Below, piece after piece: positions 9,621-17,600 of a DNA stretch of 64,000 nucleotides; the stretch's first letter is position 1, and every line of letters begins with the position of its first letter. The DNA is from Saprospiraceae bacterium (GTDB lineage: Bacteria > Bacteroidota > Bacteroidia > Chitinophagales > Saprospiraceae): positions 310,001-374,000 of the forward strand of contig JAHBTW010000003.1 in the NCBI GenBank assembly GCA_019638385.1, read 5' to 3'. Below the pieces are notes generated by a model. That model saw nothing but the letters and a program-made list of their open reading frames with translations, ran no database searches and was not told where the DNA came from. The position numbers and the translations under genes were made by a program.

Positions 9621-10635
9621 CCCCAAATACTTTGTATCCAATCTGGCCAAAAAAATGCTTTGGAAACTGCTCCACACCCGGAAACCCCAACCGTACGTCC
9701 CGGCCGTTGTGCGGCATATACGCCGTGCCGAAGAGGTAATCCCAGACGGCCAGCGTGAGACCAAAATTGACGCCGTAGCGCCGCCCCTCCGGCAGATCGT
9801 AGGCATGATGCCAGATGTGCATTTCCGGGTGATTAAAAATGCGTTTCATCAGCGGGCCGAGCAATAGCGCGCCGCCGGCGGCAAAACCCGCCATGATGCC
9901 CGCCTTTTGCCAAGCGCCCGGCGCTGTGAAAAGAGTGGCATCGTACAAGCCGTTGGCTGCCACAATGCCGATTAAAAGGCCCAGTACTCCGCCCGTCACA
10001 TAGCCGGGCACGCTGATGTTGGCGTGGTTGTAGTGCCCTACGGCCAGTGTGAAAATATGAATGACGAAGAAGTCGTGCAGCCCGATGCCCATGAGCGCCA
10101 GCGGTATGTACTCAATGCTGCGATATACCACCGTTTCCATCCAATGATAGCGCAGGTGCGCCGCAAAACCCATTTGCTCTACGGAGTGATGCACTTTGTG
10201 GTACTCCCAAAGCCGGTCGGAGCGGTGCAACAACCGATGTACCCACCACTGTACAAAATCGCGTACCGCAAAACCTGTCAGCAACACCGCCCAGGCCGGC
10301 CACAGGCGCATGGGGTTGGAGGCTTTCAGGTTGAAACCGGTGAGGCTGAGTATGGTATCATTGAAAAAGCGCACCACCACATCGGAGGCGGCATTGTAAA
10401 TGATGAGCGAAAAGAGGAAGAAGTTGAAAAACATATAAAAGGCATCCAGCCAAAAATCCTTTCGGAATTTCGGCTGCTCCTTGCGCCAGGGGCTTATCCA
10501 TTCCAACAGCAGAAAAAAAACAGATACCAGCAGCAGCCAATAAAAGTAATTGTGCCGGCCGGGGTTGCTGATTTCTTTCCAAACGTAGCCGGCATAGCCT
10601 TTATACCCGTGTATGAATGTTTCCCAGTAAGTCAT
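9607..10635 (-). CDS. Sterol desaturase / fatty acid hydroxylase superfamily protein
   Basis: 342 residues with four to six predicted membrane segments. The three histidine boxes of the membrane diiron hydroxylase superfamily are intact: HRLLH (residues 133-137), HKVHH (146-150) and HIWHH (about residue 275). Family members insert oxygen into, or desaturate, lipid alkyl chains such as sterols, fatty acids, carotenoids or alkylglycerols; the substrate cannot be told from sequence. The start ATG (10633-10635) lies 3 bp downstream of the stop of a 75-aa membrane protein gene, so the two are very probably one operon. The 3' end overlaps the opposing gene by 14 bp. Confidence 0.88.
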   Translation of the reverse strand: MTYWETFIHGYKGYAGYVWKEISNPGRHNYFYWLLLVSVFFLLLEWISPWRKEQPKFRKDFWLDAFYMFFNFFLFSLIIYNAASDVVVRFFNDTILSLTGFNLKASNPMRLWPAWAVLLTGFAVRDFVQWWVHRLLHRSDRLWEYHKVHHSVEQMGFAAHLRYHWMETVVYRSIEYIPLALMGIGLHDFFVIHIFTLAVGHYNHANISVPGYVTGGVLGLLIGIVAANGLYDATLFTAPGAWQKAGIMAGFAAGGALLLGPLMKRIFNHPEMHIWHHAYDLPEGRRYGVNFGLTLAVWDYLFGTAYMPHNGRDVRLGFPGVEQFPKHFFGQIGYKVFGVKKP

Positions 10636-10638
10636 GAT

Positions 10639-10866
10639 TTAGCTAAAAAAACGCTTATTTAATATATACAACAAATACACCCAGGGCAGGCCGTGCAGGA
10701 AAAAGTCGAACCAGTCGAGCCATTCCATCCCGACGGCGCCGCCGGCAATCCACCGGATTTTTCCCAGAATATGGGGTTCGGGAAAAAAGGGCGATAAGCC
10801 CAGCGTGAGGCACAGTACAACCGCCGTGCGCCAATCGTTAATTATTGCGATGATTTTCTCTTTCAT
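10639..10866 (-). CDS. Small membrane protein of unknown function
   Basis: 75 residues from ATG 10864-10866 (MKEKIIAIINDW). A longer in-frame start at 10929 would run into the divergent dehydrogenase gene and is rejected. Two hydrophobic segments are seen (about residues 12-28 and 52-70), with a conserved-looking centre, LTLGLSPFFPEPHILGKIRW then GMEWLDWFDFFLHGLPW. Small proteins with this PFxPEPHxxGKIxW pattern are common in Bacteroidota but I know no function. It sits directly before the hydroxylase gene in the same operon and behind a TACATTTG promoter box. Confidence 0.62.
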   Translation of the reverse strand: MKEKIIAIINDWRTAVVLCLTLGLSPFFPEPHILGKIRWIAGGAVGMEWLDWFDFFLHGLPWVYLLYILNKRFFS

Positions 10867-10884
10867 TGCTTTTCTTTGATGCTC

Positions 10885-10892
10885 CAAATGTA
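10885..10892 (-). promoter_or_regulatory. Bacteroidota -7 promoter box (TACATTTG)
   Basis: On the minus strand, TACATTTG matches the Bacteroidota -7 consensus TAnnTTTG and lies 18 nt before the start codon of the 75-aa membrane protein gene. A convincing -33 TTTG at normal spacing is not clear. It would drive the small membrane protein and hydroxylase operon. Confidence 0.45.
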
Positions 10893-10912
10893 GGAAAAGG
10901 AGCAAGAAAATC

Positions 10913-11893
10913 ATGGAGCAAAAACACAAAATTGCCGTATTGGACGGCTACACGCTCAATCCCGGTGATATGAGTTGGGATGCGCTGGCCGCGCTGGGCG
11001 AATTGACCGTGTATGATTACACGCCGACGGAGTTGCTGGAATCGCGCGCCGCAGGAGCGGATATTATATTGGTCAACAAGGCATTGCTGTATCGCGAGCT
11101 GATGGACAGATTGCCTGATTTGAAGTGCGTCGTCGTTACGGCAACGGGCTACAACAATGTGGATGCCGCTGCCGCCCGCGAACGGGGCATCGCCGTGTGC
11201 AACGCTGTGGGGTACAGTACAGAGGCGGTGGTGCAGCATGTTTTTGCTTTGTTGTTGGAACTGACGAATGCCGTCGGCGCGCACGACGAATCGGTGCGGC
11301 GGGGCGATTGGGCCGCGCAACAGCATTTCAGCTACACCCTGAAACCCATCGTGGAATTGGCGGGTAAAACCCTGGGCATTTATGGCTTCGGCAACATCGG
11401 AAGAAGGGTAGGGGAGGTAGCACAAGCCTTTGGTATGCAGGTGATTGCCACGCATAAACACCCGGAGCGGGATGCCCGGCCGGGGGTGCGTTTTGTTTCC
11501 TTAGAGGGGCTTTTTGAACAAAGCGATGTCGTCACACTGCATGCGCCGCTCGGCCCGGCCAATACCGGCATCGTAAACGCCGCCCTCCTGCAACGCATGA
11601 AATCTGGCGCATTGCTCATCAATACCGGTCGGGGCGGACTCGTCAACGAACCGGATTTGAGACTTGCATTGGAAGAGGGCAGGCTCGCCGGCGCCGCTTT
11701 GGATGTGCTTTCCGTGGAGCCGCCGCCGGCTGCTCATCCGCTCATCGGCGCGCCCAATTGCATCGTCACGCCGCACTTAGCCTGGGCCACGCTCGAAGCG
11801 CGCCGTCGCCTCATGGATATTTGCGTAAGCAATGTAGCGGCATTTCTATCGGGCCGGCCGCAAAATGTGGTCAATCTGCCCACTCCGCAATAA
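10913..11893 (+). CDS. D-2-hydroxyacid dehydrogenase (hydroxypyruvate reductase-like)
   Basis: 326 residues, the normal length for the D-isomer-specific 2-hydroxyacid dehydrogenase family, which reversibly reduces 2-oxoacids to D-2-hydroxyacids with NAD(P)H in the cytosol. The Rossmann motif is GFGNIGRRVG. The catalytic triad is present: Arg in INTGRGGLV, Glu in LSVEPPP, and His in VTPHLAWAT. The N-terminal substrate domain shows the conserved VVTATGYNNVDAAAARERGI stretch. Overall it looks like glycerate dehydrogenase/hydroxypyruvate reductase, but substrate assignment is inference. Its end overlaps the convergent PD40 gene by 23 bp. Confidence 0.87.
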   Translation: MEQKHKIAVLDGYTLNPGDMSWDALAALGELTVYDYTPTELLESRAAGADIILVNKALLYRELMDRLPDLKCVVVTATGYNNVDAAAARERGIAVCNAVGYSTEAVVQHVFALLLELTNAVGAHDESVRRGDWAAQQHFSYTLKPIVELAGKTLGIYGFGNIGRRVGEVAQAFGMQVIATHKHPERDARPGVRFVSLEGLFEQSDVVTLHAPLGPANTGIVNAALLQRMKSGALLINTGRGGLVNEPDLRLALEEGRLAGAALDVLSVEPPPAAHPLIGAPNCIVTPHLAWATLEARRRLMDICVSNVAAFLSGRPQNVVNLPTPQ

Positions 11894-12962
11894 AGAGGTT
11901 GGTGTCCCGGTTTCCGCCGTTGAATCGGTTGGAGGAGAAAATGAGTTTTTTGCCGTCGTAGGAAAACATGGGGAATGCGTCGAAGGTGTCGTCGAAGGTG
12001 ATTTGGCGCAGGTTGCTGCCGTCGAGGTCCACCATAAAGATGTTGAAATTGTAGCCGCGCGTGGAGTGGTGGTTGGAGCTGAAAAGGATTTTTTCACCGG
12101 AAGGATGGAAGTACGGCGCCCAGTTGGCTTTGCCAAGATTGGTCACCTGACGCAGGTCGGAGCCGTCCACATTGCACACATAAATTTCCATGTTGGTGGG
12201 TTGCACCAAACCTTTGGCGAGCAGTTCTTTATACTCCTTGATTTCTGCTTCGGTTTTGGGGCGGGAGGCCCGGAACACCAATTTGCTGCCGTCGGGGGAG
12301 AAGAACGCGCCGCCGTCGTAGCCTAAGCCGCGGGTCACCTGCCGGAGATTGCCCCCGTCAATATCCATCGTCCAGAGTTCCAGATCGCCGCTGCGGGTGG
12401 AAGTGAAAACGATTTTATCGCCTTTGGGCGACACGGTTGCTTCGGCATCGTAGCCCGGTTCGTTGGTGAGTTGTTTGACAATTTTCCCGTTGAGGTCGGC
12501 TACAAAAATGTCGTAAGTGTCATAAATGGGCCACACGTACTTGTCGCCGCGGGGCGGCACATGCGGGCAGGCGGCGTCGCCGAGGTGGGTGGAGGCGTAC
12601 AGGAAGGTCTTATTGCCGGGCATAAAATAGGCGCAGGTGGTGCGGCCCTGAGAAGTGCTGACCATGCGCGGCGGAGTGTTTTTCATGTCGCTTTTCGCCA
12701 GATCCACCACGAATATCTGATCGCAGGATACGTTCCAGGCTGCATAATCGGATTGGAAAACGATCTTTTTATTGTCAAAACTGAAATATGCCTCGGCGTT
12801 GTTGCCGCCGAAAGTGAGTTGTCGCAGGCTTTTAAAGTGCTTTTCCTGCGGATAGCGCAGGGTGTCGGGCGCAGCGCCGATGTTTTTGCCTGCACTGTTG
12901 CAGGATGAAGCCAACAGTCCTAAGGCAAGGGCAGTAAAAATGGTAAGAATCAGGCGCATCAT
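11871..12962 (-). CDS. PD40 (TolB-like) beta-propeller lipoprotein
   Basis: 363 residues from ATG 12962 (MMRLIL; ATG 12959 is equally possible). The signal peptide LILTIFTALALGLLASSC ends in a lipobox-like ASSC, so it is probably a lipoprotein. The body contains at least four PD40/WD40-like blades with the FSPDGSKLVFxSxR pattern, for example SPKGDKIVFTSTRSG, SPDGSKLVFRASRP, PSGEKILFSSNHH and SYDGKKLIFSSNRF, each following a DxDGxNLRQVT strand. It resembles the propeller half of TolB but lacks the TolB N-terminal domain. Function is therefore only 'periplasmic or surface propeller'. A TACTTTTG box lies 14 nt before the start. Confidence 0.82.
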   Translation of the reverse strand: MMRLILTIFTALALGLLASSCNSAGKNIGAAPDTLRYPQEKHFKSLRQLTFGGNNAEAYFSFDNKKIVFQSDYAAWNVSCDQIFVVDLAKSDMKNTPPRMVSTSQGRTTCAYFMPGNKTFLYASTHLGDAACPHVPPRGDKYVWPIYDTYDIFVADLNGKIVKQLTNEPGYDAEATVSPKGDKIVFTSTRSGDLELWTMDIDGGNLRQVTRGLGYDGGAFFSPDGSKLVFRASRPKTEAEIKEYKELLAKGLVQPTNMEIYVCNVDGSDLRQVTNLGKANWAPYFHPSGEKILFSSNHHSTRGYNFNIFMVDLDGSNLRQITFDDTFDAFPMFSYDGKKLIFSSNRFNGGNRDTNLFIAEWAD

Positions 12963-12975
12963 GTTTTTTTGCGCG

Positions 12976-12983
12976 CAAAAGTA
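12976..12983 (-). promoter_or_regulatory. Bacteroidota -7 promoter box (TACTTTTG)
   Basis: The minus strand reads TACTTTTG, a full TAnnTTTG match, 14 nt before the ATG at 12962. The short leader is usual for this phylum. No clear -33 TTTG at 17-23 nt upstream. Confidence 0.45.
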
Positions 12984-13043
12984 AAACACCTGTGTGGAGT
13001 TTACGGAATTACTCTGTCATTTTGCGGTAATATTAGCGCCGCA

Positions 13044-13715
13044 TCAGCGCAGCGCCTGCGCCAGATAATCCGACAGGGGCTTCCCGACTGCGTAGTATTT
13101 CAAAGCCGTTTCTACTCCTTCCATTCTCAATGCGGTATTGGCCGGCAGATCGGCCATGTAATAAAACTGCTTATTGGCAATCAATGGGAAAGTCGTTGCA
13201 ACTTCCTGAAAATCTGCCGGAAGGCGTTTGTTCTTTTCTCCCTGCACTTCGCCGTAATGCTGCACAAAATCAGGCGCTTCTATAATGGAACGGAACTGCG
13301 CTACATCTTCCGCGATGACCGTACGGACTTTTTGCAGCGAGTCTTTTTCCAAAAAATAGGCGCCCCCACCGAGCATCATTTTATCTGCTTCTATGTGGAT
13401 ATAAAACCCCGGATATTCCTTGCCCTTAGAGCCGAACGGGGAGATAACCGCCGAAAGATGCGTTTTATACGGGGCTTTATCCGCCGAAAAACGGGTATCG
13501 CGGTTGATGCGAAAAATGGCCTGTTTCGGTAAGATGAGCACGCTCGGATCAATGGCTTGTACGCGTTCAATCACAGCGCCTATAAATGCCTCAAAAGGCT
13601 TTTTGGCATCGCGTTCGTAGCGCGCTTTGTTGGCATAAAACCAGTCCCGCTCATTGTTGGCGGCCAGTTCGCGGAGGAATTGAAGGGTGTCTTTGGTAAG
13701 CATATTGATTTTCAA
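13044..13715 (-). CDS. DUF2461 domain-containing protein
   Basis: 223 residues spanning one DUF2461 domain: an N-terminal FLRELAANNERDWFYANKARYE, then the central RDTRFSADKAPYKTHLSAVI and GGGAYFLEKDSLQKVR motifs, all diagnostic of the family. The molecular function is unknown; no signal peptide, so cytosolic. ATG 13713-13715 overlaps the stop of the upstream nuclease gene by 4 bp (ATGA), which supports this start and suggests translational coupling. Confidence 0.88.
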   Translation of the reverse strand: MKINMLTKDTLQFLRELAANNERDWFYANKARYERDAKKPFEAFIGAVIERVQAIDPSVLILPKQAIFRINRDTRFSADKAPYKTHLSAVISPFGSKGKEYPGFYIHIEADKMMLGGGAYFLEKDSLQKVRTVIAEDVAQFRSIIEAPDFVQHYGEVQGEKNKRLPADFQEVATTFPLIANKQFYYMADLPANTALRMEGVETALKYYAVGKPLSDYLAQALR

Positions 13716-14566
13716 TTAGTCGGTCCGGTATCTTTTCTCGCTTCCAATATGTCCTGTATCGCAATGGGGATATTGGAAAAAAGATCGTATCCGGTTGTGA
13801 TTTCAATTTGATTGACCGTGGTGCGGTAGTCGCCCCAATGCAAGTTGCCGGCTATGTTTTCATTCGGAATAATTACAGCAATGAGCCGGCTATTTTCGGT
13901 AATGCGACTGAGGTCGTTCTCCCCGCGGGGCAGCACGAGAACAGCTTTCCAGACGGCGGCGGGCACGGTTACTTTACCGCCGGAGATGGTGGTGGCAAAT
14001 CCGTTGTTGCCGGTGCCTCCGCTGCCGTAATTGCCCATGATGATGTACAGTTCGTTGCCTTGCTGCGCCAATTGCCGGCAATACGTCTCCATTTTTTCCC
14101 AGGGGTCCTGATTGACTTGCGGCGCTTGCGGTATGATATTGACCATGTAAAAAGTGCTGCTGTTGTCGGCCACGGTGAGGGTGCGATCCCCGGAAGGGCA
14201 GTTGTGCCCGCGGTCGAAGCCCGACCCGATATAGTCCATGCTTGACACCTGATACCATCCTGCGGGTAATTGATCGTAAGGCCGGAAATCATCCTGTCGG
14301 TTTACGGGGCCGAGCCATTCGCTGCTCAGATACCAGCTCACCCAATTGGGGATGCCTTTAGTGCGGTTGTAAGAAAGGGCGTACTCCGGCAACGAGATGA
14401 GGTAGTTGTTGGAATTGACGACATTGGTCGTTGCCTCACTGGGGTTGCCCATGAGTATGTTCAGTTCTGCCGGCGGCGGCATGTCGGGCAGTTCCGGCGG
14501 TTTTTTCTCGCAGGCGGAAAACGAAACTCCCAATAAGAGTAAAAATGGTAGAAGTTTTCTGGTCAT
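13712..14566 (-). CDS. DNA/RNA non-specific endonuclease (NUC1) lipoprotein
   Basis: 284 residues. The N-terminus LLPFLLLLGVSFSACEKK is a lipoprotein signal with Cys at the cleavage point, so the enzyme should be anchored outside the cytosol. The nuclease core shows the DRGH motif (GFDRGHNCPSGDR) whose His is the general base, and the metal-binding Asn region NIIPQAPQVNQDPW, as in Serratia nuclease/NUC1. Expected role: Mg2+-dependent cleavage of extracellular DNA and RNA, for nutrient or nucleotide scavenging. It is coupled by a 4-bp overlap to the DUF2461 gene. Confidence 0.9.
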   Translation of the reverse strand: MTRKLLPFLLLLGVSFSACEKKPPELPDMPPPAELNILMGNPSEATTNVVNSNNYLISLPEYALSYNRTKGIPNWVSWYLSSEWLGPVNRQDDFRPYDQLPAGWYQVSSMDYIGSGFDRGHNCPSGDRTLTVADNSSTFYMVNIIPQAPQVNQDPWEKMETYCRQLAQQGNELYIIMGNYGSGGTGNNGFATTISGGKVTVPAAVWKAVLVLPRGENDLSRITENSRLIAVIIPNENIAGNLHWGDYRTTVNQIEITTGYDLFSNIPIAIQDILEARKDTGPTN

Positions 14567-14569
14567 TGT

Positions 14570-14647
14570 GATATTTTGATATTGAGATATTTTGATATTT
14601 TGATATTGAGATATTTTGATATTGGGATATTTTGATATTAGGATATT
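14570..14647. repeat. AT-rich tandem repeat of GATATT units
   Basis: About 78 bp made of GATATT alternating with TTGATATTGA and TTGGGATATT variants, between the start of the nuclease gene and the 3' end of tamB. The reverse-complement motif AATATCACAATATC follows at about 14660-14673. Low complexity; no gene or promoter box is visible in it. It may be a slippage-prone spacer or a DNA-bending site. Confidence 0.75.
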
Positions 14648-14694
14648 CTACTGCGCGCCAATATCACAATATCATTTTGCCTTTTGCCCCTTGC

Positions 14695-17600
14695 TCACTT
14701 CTCCTCCTTCTTCTTCCCACCCCCGATGCTGCGCAAAAACTCGCCGAAGGAATCGTATTCTTTTCTGAAGCTGAGACCTGCGCCCACCTTGCGCCGTCGT
14801 CCGCCGATGTCGGGTTGGAGGCGCTGATACACTTTGAGGGTAAGGCTTCGGTCGGCGCTGATAGCGTATTCAATCACTACGTCGTTGCCGAGGAAGGTGC
14901 CGTTGTTGGCGCCCGGATTGGAGGTAAGACTTCCGCCCCGGTTGAGGTTTCCGCCTACGACTACCGAGAGCCGGTCGTTGAAGTAATTTTGGCGCAGCCG
15001 CACCTCATATTCTTCGCCGCGCCCCGGATTGTTGTCACCGACTTCCGCGCCCGGGCGATATTGGCTGTAAGCCACATCGAAATCCAGGCCGGAGAGCACC
15101 CTGCCGTCGGCGATGAATTCGGAAAACAGCCCGGTGAGCAGCAAAGATAGCTGGTTGGACACAAACTCGCTCACCGTATTGTATATCACATCCACGCTTT
15201 GCACATTCAGATCGGAAGGCAAAAACTGCCCGGCTACGATGAGGCCGAAGGCTTGCCGGTTGAGTTCATTGGGGTCTTGTTTGAGAATACGCAGTTTGGT
15301 ATCGGTGTAGTTTTTCAACTCGCCGGTGAGGAGCGGGAATTCGATGTCGAAATTGATTTGCGGCTGAAACAACTCGCCGGCCAAATGCAAAATGAGATTG
15401 ACGGCCGTGGACTTGGCAGCTTCCGTTTTTATTTGCTGTCGTTCGCTCACAATGAGGTCGGCGATGAGACCGGCCACCGGGGCGCTGATGCCTTTGTACT
15501 CCGCATCTAATTTGATAAGCGCTTTGTAAGGATCGCCCGACCACCGAATGGAGCCGCCCCGTTGCACCCGAAATTTTTTATTGATCACATTGAACAGCGT
15601 AAACAGATAGTCGCCCTCCTCAATGGTGTAATCGCCGAACATCTGGAAGGCGCCGTTTTGGGGTATCAATATGCGGATATTGCCGCTGCCGGTTCCTTCC
15701 ACAATGTCACCGGCCTGCTCGTCAATGACCAATTGCATCACCGCCTCGCGGCCTATGGTCAGGTCCATTTCCACATTCATGCCTTTGGGCGGCGTGAACG
15801 TAGGCGGGGGAGTGGCATCTTCTCTGGCCTGGGCACGGCGGTTCACAAAATTGACGTAGTTGACGGCGCGGGCTTCCCTTTCAGCGCTGATGGGTATGAC
15901 GAGGCGGGTACTGTCGTTCACGGCGCCTTTTATATAAGCGTCTATGCGTTCTAAAGGCCCTTTAAAACTCACATAGCCGGAGCCGATGGCCTGGCCGTAA
16001 AACTGCTTATTGTCTCCTTTTTTGGTGTCTAATGCCAGTAGGCGATTAGTGATCACGGTGGCGTCTATGCGGAGGTCTTTGAGTTTGGTGTGCCGTATGC
16101 CGCCGGAAATAGTGGCCGTATGGCCAAATTTATCCCGGATGGAAACACCCGATGCATCGAAAAGCCAGTTGTTGTCCATCTTCACTAAGGCATAATCGAA
16201 TTGGTAAGAGGTTTTTAAAAAACTGACCGAAACGCTCGCGTCTCTGATGTGCAACAGCCCTTGCACATAAGGTCCGCCGCTACCGCCCTTCAGGCTGAGT
16301 TCGCCGGTTACGCGCCCCTTCGTATCTGTGATGACATCGGGCAAAAAGTATTCCACCGTCCGCAAAGGAACTCCGGAGAGGGTAAACTGAGCCGCGAAGT
16401 AGTTTTTCAGGTTTTGCGCCAGAGCACGGGTCAGTCCCCGGCCTTTGATGTCTTGCAGGTTGTAATACCCCTCGCCCGAAAGCTGGGTACTGTCGCTTTC
16501 TATGTTGAAGGAAGCGCTCACCTGCCCCTTCAGATTTTGGGCTTTGGCCTTGAGGTGGAGCGTGCCCCAGTCGTCATTATTGATGAAGAGGCTGTCGGCG
16601 ATGACGTCCACTTGCAATCCTTCCATCTTAAACACATCGTCCACTCGCGCTGTCACGGCAAAGCGACCGGAAAAATTGAGCGGCTCATACGCCCAGTATT
16701 TATCAATAAAATCGAAGTCGAAGTTGATCAGCGCCAGCCGCAGCCCCTTTCGACCGCTGCTTTCTATCCCGATGCGATAATCCTCGTGGGTGAGCACGAG
16801 GTTGCTGATTTTTACCGAATCTTTGAAAAAAGTAATTTGATTGTCCTGATTGATCAACCACAGCCGGTTCATCAGGGTGAGATTGGACTGGTCGAAGTGG
16901 AGGTTTATGGCGCTGCTGTCAATAGCCGTGAGCATGCCGTTGAGCGTGAGGTTTTCCAACGCCGTAACGCCTTTGGCTAAGTAGGTCAGGGCAAATTCAA
17001 GCGAATCTTTGCGCAACAATCCGGTGATGATGAGCGGTGTGGACAATATCTCTTTGTCGTCCAGCAAAACGTAGTCAATGCCTATGGAATATTCGGCGAC
17101 CCGGTCCTTTGTATCCCACATGAAATCAGGCTCTTCGAGGCGTAAGTTGCCAAACTGGAAAAAAGGCATTTTCAATTCCATGCGGAGCAAATCAGCCGGT
17201 TCATCGAAACGACCGCTGAACGTGCTGTTTTTGATGGGGTACAACTGCGGCGAAAGCAGGTGATTGAACCCTTTGGAATCTTTTACCGTCACCTGAAAAG
17301 TAAATATGGTCGGGTCGAGGCGCCGCTGGGAAGGCTTGATGCCGAGCCGGTCGGCAAATACGGGGTAATTCCGGTGGAAATGGTTGAGGAAAACAGCCGG
17401 CAACTGGTCAACTTCAAACTGGCCCGTGAGGAGCGCCTGCACGATGTCGGAGTCCACGCGAAAGGTCTTCCCGCCACCGGGGCCGTTGAATTTCGACACC
17501 ACATCGAGTCGGTCCACGCTAAAGGTTTCGTCCTGGTTGAGGGTAATTTGGAGGTCGGTGATGTGCGCTTCGCCTTCTGCAGTAGCGATGGTATTGTTGC

